Positions 49,284 to 60,000 of a DNA stretch of 64,000 nt are shown here, piece after piece. Position numbers and translations under genes: made by a program. Within the stretch, counting starts at the first letter, position 1, and every line of letters begins with the position of its first letter. The stretch is from Cladochytrium replicatum (Eukaryota; Chytridiomycota; Chytridiomycetes; Cladochytriales; Cladochytriaceae): the NCBI GenBank assembly GCA_025526935.1, contig JAHLKD010000071.1, positions 186,001-250,000 of the forward strand, written 5' to 3'. The notes below the pieces were generated by a model. The model saw only the letters and a program-made list of their open reading frames with translations, did not search any database and was not told the DNA's origin.

Positions 49284-52200
49284 TCAAGAGATGTTCAACA
49301 CCTTCTTCAGCTTGATGATTGTTTTCCAATCTTCATCCGTCATTTGATTTCTGAATGTGGTCTTCATGACATCGATCGATGTTCTCGTCACCTGGATCCA
49401 AAGAGTCAGCATGGTTAAGAAATCCGAACATGATTAAACTGGATTCTTACATGACTGTAAATTTCATTGTTGTGATCAAAGTGTCGGCCGTACATTTTTG
49501 GTGCTTCGTATGATGCGGACTCGATCTTCACCGCCATGGCAGGATCGCCTTTCTTGAAGATATCACGAGCTTTGTGATTTACTTCAATGCCGGTGACTTT
49601 GCCGATCGGAATTACTTGTTTCTATGGAATATGGAGTAATGTAAGCAAAATACACAGACAAATGAGCGAGGCTCGAAATTACCTCAGAGTTCACAACACA
49701 CAATGGCGTTCCAATTCTTAGAGAACCTTCAACGACGTCCATACCCATAATGATCGGGTTTCGCTTGTTATACACCGCGGTGGCCATTGGTTTCAGAATA
49801 CACGGCCAGATAGCCTTTGGCGCCTCGTCCTTCTTCTTCTGTTCCGCAATGTCCGACATGTACTTCTGGAAAGCATCAAAGAGATGGTAAATGACATCCG
49901 CCTTGAAGATCTTCACACCGAGCTCTTCGGCCATGTCCGCCGCTTCTTTATCGATCGAGACGTCGAAGGCGAGGAGCTGTGCGTACTCTCTCGCACGCTC
50001 GAGCATCACCGAAGCACGGATGACATCCTTCTTGTGCACGGGGCCGATGTTGAAGCCCGACACGGGGATGTTTTGGGATTTCAGGAACGTGAGGAGCGCT
50101 TCAAGAGAACCGAGGGTCGATGCTTGGACACACACGCCGCGGCCGGTGGTGACTTGCTTCATGAGTGAGGTGAGGTCAGACATGACTTCTTCTTTCATAT
50201 CTTCCTCGTCATCATCGGGACCGACAACGAGCAGTCGGGAACCCGCGATAGCTTTGTCGAGATCGGGTGCAGAAATCTTGACACCGAGGGCTGCCTTGAC
50301 GGATTTATGGTGGATGTATTGGCCCTTGATACGCAGCTCACGCATGGGTTGTGGAGTGAGGAGGGCGCGGATGGTTGTTGCGATACCACCGTTGAGACCG
50401 CAGAGGACGACACGGTCGCCTTCATGGAGTACACCGTTCGAGAGGACGACGTCGATCGTGGTGCCGAGACCTTCGATCACTTTAACTTCCAGAACAGTGC
50501 CTTCGACTTCGGAGAGGTACATCAACGAATCGCTCATCCTCGATTGTGTGAGGAAAATGAGGAGGTGGAGAAGGTCGGGGATACCCTCGCCGGTAACAGC
50601 GGATGTGGGGACGAGTGAGACGAACTTTGCGTAGTTCTTGTTCTCGTAGTAGAGTTCGGAGTTCAACCCTTGCTCCATCAACGCGAGCTTCGCCCTCGCA
50701 ACCTTATCCTCGAATTCCTTGATAACATTCGCATCCTGTTGCTTCAGCGAGTCCTGGATCGGGTTGTTCTCAATAGTCTTCCACCCGTAAAGCCTGTCGA
50801 CTTTGTTCAAGGCGACAATGAAGGGAGTCTTTCGCTGACGAAGCAAGCCGATTGACTCGAGGGTCTGAGGTTGCAGACCCTGTGTGATATCGATGACAAG
50901 GATGGCAATGTTGCAGAGGGAAGAACCACGGGAACGCAAGTTTGTGAAGGACTCGTGACCAGGTGTGTCGATCATGAGGAGACCCGGGACACGGTACTCA
51001 AAACCGTCTGTGGGGTTAAGACGCGCAGTCTTTTCCTTGATGGCTTCAAGCGGGAAGTATGTGGCACCGATCTGTTGGGTAATTCCACCAGCTTCGCCTT
51101 CTTGAACATTTGTTTGACGGATTTTATCGAGCAGCTTGGTCTAAAAAGAGGGTAACTTAGTCCAGTGTACAACAAAAAAAGAGTGTTCATTCGCCCACCT
51201 TTCCGTGATCGACGTGACCCAAGATGACACAAATAGGGGAGCGCAAGTCCTCTACAGACCGTGCTGCAAGAGCTTCCTCATGCCTCTTTTGTCTCCTCTC
51301 AGCCGCTTCCTGCTTTCTCTTCAGGGTCATGCGCTGTGCAACAGTCAACTCTTCATCTGAAGAGTCATCGTCATCGTCGTCATCGTCGTCATCGTCATCA
51401 TTGTCATCATCGTCGTCGTCCTCGTCGTCATCTTCATCGTCGTCCTCATCTTCCTCATCCTCATCATCTTCCTCGTCATCGTCGCCAGCTGGCGGGGACT
51501 TTGGTGCAGGTGCCGCTGACTTTGTGACCGGTGCGGGCACTATGATCGTCGTAACCATACATTTGAAACGCTCCAGTGATGTCAGAGATAATTACTCACC
51601 TTTGTCTCCATCATCCCGATTGTCCTTCACCTCAGCAAGAGTCTGCTCCTCCTCTTCCTCCGATTCATCGTCCCAACTGTCTTTGACTTTGCCGATTGCT
51701 TTCGATTCAACGGTAGCAGCTCCGTTCGACGTTGCTACAGCGGGCTCGGGTTCTGGCTCAGGTTCAGGATCAGCTGCCTTCGGTGGTTCCTCAACTGTCG
51801 CGCTTTTAGCTTCGGGCTCTGACTCTTTCTCATCGGTCTTTGCACCGCCCTTCTTCTTCTTGTTTCCATAAACCACCTTCTTTGGTTTCGCTGCTTCAGC
51901 CGCCGTGCCGTCGGCATTGAGGGCGGGTACTTTGATAAGACCTGCGGACTTCATTGCTTCCAGTTTCGCTTGCTCTGCAGCCTTCTTGGCACGCTGTGCA
52001 GGTGTCAAGTACTGACCAGACTTTTTGAGCTCCTCAATCTTTTGCTGTTTGGATGGGGTTTCAGACAAATTAGCGGAGAGTCACCGATGACATTGATCAA
52101 CCAACCTTCTCTTTTTCTTTCTTCTTCTGCTTCGCCTCTTCCTTCGCTCTCTCTGCATCGGCGATCCTTTCCTCTTCCTCGCGAATCTTTCGCTCCTCTT

Positions 52201-53606
52201 CTTCGACCCTCAAACGCTCACGTTCCTCTGCCTCCTTTTGAGCTTGCAGAGCCTTCTTAATTGCGGCAAGCGGTGCAGCAGGCTTTTTCTTTCCTTTTGC
52301 AGCAGCTGCTTCTTCCTCAGCTGGAGCTGCGGTAGCGGCAGTCGTGGCGCCCTTCTTCTTCTTCTTTTTCTTCTTGTCGGCGGCACCGGCTGCTCCTTCC
52401 TCGTTGTCGGATTCCGCATCGTCTACGGGTGCTGCGGGAGCGGCTTCTAGTGGTGGAGTGGCTACGGCTGGTGTGGATCCAGACTTCTTCGCCTGCTGCT
52501 CTTTCTTTTGGAGCTTTTGTCGTTCTTTTCGCTCTCGCTCCTTCTCTTTTTTGGATTTGATCTTGACGGCCACGCCGTCCTCGACTTCGTCGTCTGAGCC
52601 TGCATCTTCATCTGCGACTTTGGAAGGCTGTGGGGCAGGTGCAGATGCGGCATCCTCGGCATCTTCGTCATCTGCTTTTGCGCCCTTCTTGCCCTTGTTG
52701 CCCTTCTTTCCTTGCATGGTGGGAGTTTCTGGTGCTGCCGACGATTCAATCTCGGCAGCAACGCGCTCCAATTCAGCCTCGAAATCGTCGTCGCCTCCCT
52801 TCTTGGCCTTTTTGCCCTTTTTGCCAGCTGGAGCAGCAGGTGTAGCAGCAGCAGGCGCATCTATTTCCGCAGCGACGCGTTCGAGTTCGGCTTCGAAATC
52901 ACCGTCGTCGCCACCATTCTTTCCCTTCTTTTTCGATGGTGCAGCACCAGGTATCGGTTCGCCATCGTCTTCCTCAGCTGCAAGCTCGGCCTCGAAATCG
53001 TCATCTTTTTTCCATTTCTTTCCTCGCTTTCCCTTCTTCCCTTTTTCCTCGACTTTGGGCACGACACCGTCAAGTTCCGCTTCAAAGTCGTCTTCCTTCT
53101 TTGGCTTCTTCCCACCCTTCTTCCCTTTCGGTTTTTCTTCCTCTTCCACGTCGTCATCGTCACCGTTCTCGTCGTCATCCAGGTCCATCAATGCAGCGAA
53201 AGAAGGTGTGACGGTCTTCGCCTTCTTTTTCTTTTTGCTTTGCGGCGCATCGAATTCGGCGTCAGCAGCTTTCTTCTCCAACTTTCTCAGGATAGCAGCA
53301 GCGTCGTCTTCGTCGTCGCCACCTCTACCCTTTTTCTTTTTGTCTTTCCGTTTTGAAGCGGAGGAGGCGATCATGGACATGAGACCGCCGAGATCATTAC
53401 CATCTTCGTCTTGATTGTAGGCGTCTTCTGGCGGTGGTGGTTGCGAAGAAACGATGGAGGCCGGAGCATTTTCGGAGAACTGGATGTCGACATCATCGTC
53501 GATGCTGCAAAAAGTTTGATTAGATGCGAATCATTCCAATGCACTGAGAATCTTACGCTGCGCTGGCACCCTGTTTTGATTTGTTGCCCTTCTTTTTTGG
53601 TGGCAT
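49284..53606 (-). CDS. translation initiation factor eIF5B
   Basis: GTPase (IF2 family) that promotes 60S joining at the end of initiation. Start at 53606 ([17 protein letters not shown]). A long, highly charged Lys/Glu/Asp-rich N-terminal half follows, with repeated [24 protein letters not shown] blocks and a run of more than 30 acidic residues at 51360-51480. The GTPase core shows [14 protein letters not shown] (G1), an [14 protein letters not shown] switch, [17 protein letters not shown] (G3), [14 protein letters not shown] (G4) and [11 protein letters not shown] (G5), followed by domain II ([20 protein letters not shown]), domain III ([20 protein letters not shown]) and domain IV ([20 protein letters not shown]). 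It ends [12 protein letters not shown]. Six or so short introns; intact. Confidence 0.94.
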
Positions 53607-53852
53607 TTCTTTTCTTGAACCAGAGGGTTGTGGCTGAGTGCGAGCACAACTTCAAAAATCTCTCATAAATCTCACAAATTTGGTATTAGACATGGGATCA
53701 TTAAGATACTAACACATCACAGAAGAGAAACCAATTCACAAATCAAACATTAAAACTGCCAATACCGCACGTTGCAAACACTGGTAATCCGGCCCATGTT
53801 GATCCAGAGTCAAACGGGAGTTCATGTGCAGCACATAGGTTAGATACCAGGC
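53607..53852. promoter_or_regulatory. eIF5B 5' region
   Basis: Short spacer between the upstream membrane-protein gene and eIF5B, both on the minus strand; it should contain the eIF5B promoter. No specific site claimed. Confidence 0.35.
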
Positions 53853-54730
53853 TCAAGCAGAGCCTCTTGGAACCCCATTGCCGGCAGTATACACTGGAAG
53901 GTCCTCATTTCGATTGTAGTTCTGGCCGAACCGCTGCAATTCATGATCGCGCTGCGCCTTGACCTCCGACGAGTCTTTCGCCGGTTGACGAATGTTCTAC
54001 CAGAATGATTCAAATGAATTCACAAAGGCGAAAACACCAATATCAGCTCGGCGCTCCCACCAAAGACCACATCTTCGTCACGAGTTGTCCAGTGAAGGCC
54101 CCTCCTATGAGAACCAAGATGGCGAAGCCCATACTGTACACCAAGTACGCGAACCGGTACAAGTAGCTGTGCACGGCGTACAATAGCAGAAAGAGGATAT
54201 TGATGAATGCGATGGAAGTGAAAGACGCAAATACTGCATCGGGATGGAACGGAGTTCTTCCAGACTGGGACTTTGAGTGATTGATCCACAGTTGTCTGTA
54301 AACCATCGACGTGAGTGCTTTTTTTGTTCATCTTTTGCTGAACATATATTACCTCCAACGCATGATCATGACGGTCAAAATCAAGGTTGCGAGATGCCCC
54401 GCAATTATCACCGCATCCAGAGCCATCCCGATTTGGATTGCACTCAACCGGCCTTGCACCTTCGCAGTCTCGCACAACGTCGCAGGGCTACTTAAAGAGA
54501 CAGGAATGTTACACGTCGCGATCCACAAATACAGGCTGCATCGAAAGGGAATTGGGTCAGTAAGAATGGTTCACAGAGCACATGAAACTCAACTCCCAAG
54601 CTCCATATGCGGCAAAGCCAACCGCTCCCACTCTATAGAACCAGATGTTGTTGCGGAGAGCGTCGAGAGTACCATCGAGCTTTCGAGAAAAGTTCTTGCG
54701 CCAAAGAACGTGGTCCTTCCTGGAGGTCAT
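53853..54730 (-). CDS. multi-pass membrane protein, family not recognised
   Basis: Starts MTSRKDHVLWRKNFSRKLDG. Exons joined by GT-AG introns give NNIWFYRVGAVGFAAYGAW, YLWIATCNIPVSLSSPATLC, GMALDAVIIAGHLATLILTV, ASFTSIAFINILFLLLYAV and YLVYSMGFAILVLIGGAFTG, about five hydrophobic segments. The last intron (GTGGGA...CTGGTAG) joins TKMWSL to NIRQPAKDSSEV, and the protein ends DLPVYTAGNGVPRGSA in a polar cytosolic-type tail. Total about 230 residues. The N-terminus is basic, so the first residues are probably cytosolic. No catalytic or transport signature seen; it could be a small organelle membrane protein. The reading frame is intact. Confidence 0.6.
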
Positions 54731-55539
54731 GATTTGGTGGGTCTGGGAGATCGACGGAAAATTTTCGATGCATTTTATGCATTTTACAGTGTGGCTGTGG
54801 GACTCCACCAAAAAAACAGGTTCTAATGTGGTTGAGAATACAAAAATGTGGTCGTAAAGTACCGCACGACATGTCTGAGAATAATGGTCCGTGCGAACGG
54901 ACATGGCAGTGGGACATCAAATGTGCAAAATTTGAGTAGTTGGCAAACCTTTTGCTGTTTGGAGAAGGCTGAAGAGTAGCTAGAATGGTGCTTGCAATTC
55001 AAGGTTTAAAAAACTTGCTCTCAGACAAAAGAAATCGCAGCAGATAGTCACTAGCAGCTTCCTGTGAGCACCGTGTCTACCCTGAATACTTTGTAGCTGC
55101 GTACTGTACCCGCCGAAACCAGAATGAATTAGTGACAATGGATTCTTGCTTTTCCAATTCCCTGTTCAAAACAAAACTTAGAAGACTAATTTATTTGGAT
55201 TTGTTTGTGTTAGCTACCCATTTCGCAATTTTTGATGGTGTTCAAGATGCAGATGATGAGACGATACTGATGGGGATTAAAGCATGGAATAAGACTGGGA
55301 GACAAGCGCAGGAGCTAAAATAGTGATGTGTCAGTAAACAATTGTTATCGACTTAACAATTATAACCGGCAGGTCTCTCTGCATCCCACATCGAGCAATC
55401 CTGGACGTCTCCAGTCTGTCTGTTATGTAGTGGTGTGTTATGTGTATGGTTGATAAAGTGACTGTAGTAATAAAGTCATTTTCCATGCATAATCCAACAA
55501 TTGGAGTGATCAGAGATTTGATCAGTACAAAGTATTGAG
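54731..55539. other. AT-rich spacer
   Basis: No supported gene. Short frames only, for example 55132-55323 on the plus strand, which has no motif. Confidence 0.4.
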
Positions 55540-56930
55540 GAGGAGTGGTTTTACAGCAGTGTCTCTGAAGTTCGAGTTGGGAGTTAGCTGATTGTCTGAA
55601 TCAGAGTCAACCTCCATGTCGTCCGAATTCTTTGCCTTAGCCGCATTGCCTTTAGGCCTTTGAGCCTTTAGCTTTGCTTTAATGTAGAAAATACATTTCA
55701 GCTGGATATGACCTTTCTGACCACAGAAGGCCCTTCCTTTGATTCGACTTCAGTCAAGTGCCAGACGCCCCATTTGACTCGCCAAATATTTGATATAACA
55801 TTCTCTAGGACCACTCGTCGAATGCTTTACAAATATTTGATTTGCCCAAATCTATTTGACATAGACATTTGCCTATTTGATTCGTCAATTATTTACAGAA
55901 TTTTTGCTATTCACCAAATATTTGTAATATTTGGCACGTGCTCCATCAGGTTAGCCATGGAAAATTGGGTACAGACTGTCCTAGCAGAGAACACAGTGTC
56001 GAGTTGCCAGGCAACTGAATTCACTTGATCGAGGGGTTACAATAGACTGAATCAGTTTCTGTATCTGGTTCATTTCCACAGATGTCCTTTGCCAACCCGC
56101 CCTGATGAACCAATTGATGTCGTCATTTGAAAGATTGAAATCCTTGGCCAAACCTGCCGTATCCACTAATGCTCTGAAGGATACGTATCCACTACTGCTC
56201 TGAAGGATACGTATCCACTACTGCTCTGAAGGATACGTATCCACTACTGCTCTGAAGGATACGTATCCACTACTGCTCTGAAGGATACGTATCCACTAAT
56301 GCTCTGAACATACGATATATCGTGGCAGAGGTACTGAGTGAGTTGTTGTGCCGAATCCAGTCCTGAGATCGCTCCGAGCACTACTACTTGATGTTCGACT
56401 TGAGCGTTTGGCAGATACAACAAAAATGGGCCATAAGAACTCATTTTCGGAGAGTGTTTTGTAGTTGACATTGACGAACTTGATTGGTGGTGGTAGAGAT
56501 GGCAATTTAAGGTCATGTATAAGTTCATGGATCTTATGCATCTGGATGCAGATTCCCTGGACAACTTCATTCACCAAAAGGATAGCTGTTGGTGCTGCTG
56601 CAGGCTAACCAAGGCACGAGAACTGGTTGCATCAGCCTTCGGAATTCTGTCAATAATTTGCCTTAATAGCTGAGAAGCTGCTTCTTGGACCGCCTGTTGA
56701 TGTTGATGCCGCAGGTGTTGCTGCTTCAGAATGACTGGGCTTTCGTTTCAGAGCAGCAAGCTCTTCTTCCGGTGCATTTGCATGTGATATCCATCTGCCA
56801 ATCTCCTCCGCAGCCGCTTTCTTCTCCCTTTCCATTGCAGCAACAATCTCCCTGAACCTTGCAAGCTCTTTGTGCTCACCGTGCTGAATCAATGCACCAG
56901 CCCTGCCCAACTGATCAATTAACGTATTTT
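55540..56930 (-). mobile_element. possible gag-like retroelement fossil
   Basis: Fragmentary coding-like text on the minus strand. It includes a coiled-coil-like segment near 56800 (REIVAAMEREKKAAAEEIGR), a central region near 56300-56450, and near 55720 a short CCHC-like zinc-knuckle remnant (CGQKGHIQLKC) followed by a Lys-rich then acidic tail. This combination resembles gag of an LTR retrotransposon, though the family is not certain. No polymerase, protease or LTRs are seen. The element is broken in several places and looks old. A minisatellite lies within it. Confidence 0.3.
56163..56310. repeat. 26-bp tandem repeat with internal palindrome
   Basis: About five and a half copies of a 26-base unit. 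Each contains the perfect 12-base palindrome GGATACGTATCC, flanked by CTCTGAA and ACTACTG. The inner copies look identical by eye, and the outer copies differ at one base (ACTAATG in place of ACTACTG), so the array is probably young. It sits inside the gag-like fossil. Confidence 0.95.
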
Positions 56931-57081
56931 GGTATTTATTTATTGCTCCACCCCCCGCACTGCCACCATTCGAGTCTCCGAGTCTGCACTCGCTTCTACT
57001 TCTGGTATTGATGTCGATGTCGATGTTTTTAGTGTTTCTTGTGGTGTTGATTCAGTTTATTTCTATTCGTTTCAAAAAAAG
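56931..57081 (+). promoter_or_regulatory. vigilin 5' region
   Basis: Short stretch just before the vigilin start codon at 57082, with an A-rich tract (TTTCAAAAAAAG) next to the ATG. Likely 5' UTR. Confidence 0.35.
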
Positions 57082-60000
57082 ATGTCCTTCGATTCTGACC
57101 CCGTTCTCCGCTCGCTGCACGTCCAGCTGGCCACTACCATCTACTCAAGGACCACCGCTGACTCCCCTGCCGACCTGATCGAGAATGTTACTGCCGCCGC
57201 TGACTCTGCCGACTCTGTCTCTCTTGCTGCTGCTAATGCTGGTGCTTCAGACTCCATCGTCGTCGACGTTTCTTCTTCTGCCCCCGCCAAAAAATTAGGC
57301 CCGGCCATCGATCTTGCCAGTGAAGAATCTTTCCCTGCTTTACCAGTCTCGACTGCGACTCGCTCTCCCATGCCCCCCCTCGCGTACAACCGCACCAACC
57401 AGGTCAAGGGTGGCTCGATTCCGGTTGTCCGTGCTGTTACCGAGCGCTTCGAGGTCCCACACCACCTTCAGGTATTGTGAAAGTTAAGAGTGGAGTGTGG
57501 GAGAGGGACATTCATCGGTGCAGAGAGAGGAAGAAAATTATCACGAGACAAACCGGGAGGAATCAATAGGCGGGGAGGCGTCGATATCAGACTGAATGTC
57601 CTTGAAGCACTGAGCACCCCGCAGACTCTTAACCACGACTGTACCGAAGAACACAAATTTATAATAGTGTTCGATCACTGGACATGTCGACTATCCTATG
57701 AAGTCACGGAAAACATTCCTTGACAAACTAACAACCTTTTGTCAATGCATAGAAACCCACTCAGTTGCATGCCAAGGCAATCTCCGAGGTTCTCCGTAAT
57801 GTCGGCAACCGCACCGGTACCACCATCGAAAAAACCACCTCCAACAAGACGAAATCGATCACCTTCTTGGTCACCGGAAAAGCCGAGGCTGTTAAGCAGG
57901 CCAAACGCGAAATTATTCACGGTGTCACCATTGAGGTTTGTATTTTGCTCTTGCATTTTTGGCAATGTGTTCTCACACTCCCAGGCAGGTCAGTCACACC
58001 ATGAGCATCCCCGCCTCTGTGCGCCCGCACCTCCTGGGAAAGGCCGGATCTACCCTCAAGGCTCTGACTACTCGTACTCTCACGAAGATTTCGCTTCCGA
58101 AGCCCCCGGCTACCAACGGTGAAGAGAAGGAGCCGGTCGATGGAATTATCGAGGAGGAAGAGCAGACTGCCACCATCACCGGCGACTTTGAAGGCGTCGA
58201 AATCGCAAAGAAGGAAATCGAAGCCATCGTCGCCCAGCGGGTAAGAAGAAATTTTGTGCATGTTATTTTTTATTTAGAATAGTCGTGGACTATTTTTTTT
58301 CCATTCTTCTGGGATACAAATGGGTTTTGCGTAATGATTTATCTTACAGACCAGCAAGCACATTCTTCGCATGTCGATTCCTCGCCAGTTCCATCCCTTC
58401 ATCGCCGCCGAAGTCGAGTTGGCTGATGGCGTAAAGTTGGACATCCCCCCTGCATTCCTTGCATTCGGACCCACTCCTACTGAAAAGAACCTTGACGAGA
58501 TCATCCTCCGTGGAGACCGTGCCGAAGTTCTTGCGGTCGCCGAGAAGATCAAAGAGAAGTACGACTACCTCAGTCGGACCTCCAAAAAGTTGATGGCCCC
58601 GGTCAAGAAGCGCCAGCAGCGCTTCCTTCTCGGTCAGCGGGGTGCTGGTTTGGACGAGATTTTCAAGGCGACTGGATGCAGTGTACTTTTGCCTGTTGCC
58701 TCGGACACCAGCGACATTGTCACGATCATCGGTCCCAATGCGAACATCATGGAAGCACTTCAAATGGTTCTGGACAAGGTGAGGCCACACAAAATATTCT
58801 TTTATCCTTGAAACATGCTGACTGCCTGTTCCACAGTCCAACTCGATCACCTTGGAAGAGCTTGATGTAGCCGCCCTCCTTCCCAAGGGTGTTGACATTG
58901 CCGTTTTCCTTCGCTTTGTTTACATCAAGGAGCGTGCAACCCTCAAGAACATTGAGGCAACTTACTCGGTGTCTATCTACCAGCAAAGTCCTACACCTCC
59001 CGCCACCTCGACCCACGTTCTCGAAGTCCAGGGCAAATCTGCTTCTGATGTCGAAGCCGCCTTCAAGGCCCTGAAGTCCAACATCACAACCTGGGCGACT
59101 ACGCTCTTCTTCGGGCAAGTCGAGATCCCTCGTGGCCTTCACAAGTACGTTGTTGGCAAAGCCGGCGCAAACATCACAAAGGTTAAGAGCAACCCGGTGT
59201 GGGGCGGCCGTCTCGTCGACATTGTCGTCCCCACCGAGAGTGATGAGAGCGACGAGGTCATGATCGTCGTTAAGCGCGGGACGGACGGAAAGGATGCCGA
59301 GCTTGTCGAGAAGGTTCGCGGGGAGGTGCTGGCGCTTGCAAACACGCTCGCGGACTTTGTCACTTTGGTTGTGCAGGTGGACAGCAAGTACCACGGCCGA
59401 TTGATTGGGTCCGGCGGCGCAACCTTGAGGGAGCTCCTCTCTGCGTACAACGACGGCGTTGTTGTCAAATTCCCCGCCTCGGCTGGTTCCGGAAAGAAGG
59501 AGGCCTCTGGTACGGCTGCTGCCAGCGCGGACCCCAACGGAGTGACGATCAAGGGACCCAAGAAGGATGTGAAGGAAGTGAGCGACAAGATTCTGAAGCT
59601 GGTCGAGGAGTGGAAGCACATGGAGTTTGTGAACAGCTTCTCGGAAAAGTTGGTGCTTCCGAAGGGTGTGTACCGGCGCCTGCTAAGCGGCACCGCGAGC
59701 GAGCGCAACAGCAACAAGGACGCACCGCCAGGCGAGAAGGGCAGCGTGCCATGGCTCTTCCGTGCCGTCAAGGAGCGTATTGCCGAGAAGGGCGAGTCAC
59801 GCGAGGCAACAAAGCTGGAGGCCGCACTTGTTGGCGGGACCCTGCGCGTCGAGAGTGACGAAGGGTCCGAGAAGGACACGTTGACGGTGATGGGGCCGAA
59901 AGAGATTGTGGGGATTGCGCGATCGATTCTCGAGGAGCGAGGGACGAAGCTTGCGGAGACGACTTCGGACGAGTTTGCGTTGTTCGAGGCGGGTGTGCTG

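Noticed and set aside
52344-53414. Long Ser/Phe-rich open frame opposite eIF5B
   Set aside because: Antisense shadow of the Lys/Glu/Asp-rich eIF5B N-terminal region; low-complexity codons on one strand leave the other open.
56163-56310. CRISPR-like array
   Set aside because: Units are contiguous with no unique spacers; it is a tandem minisatellite in a eukaryotic genome.
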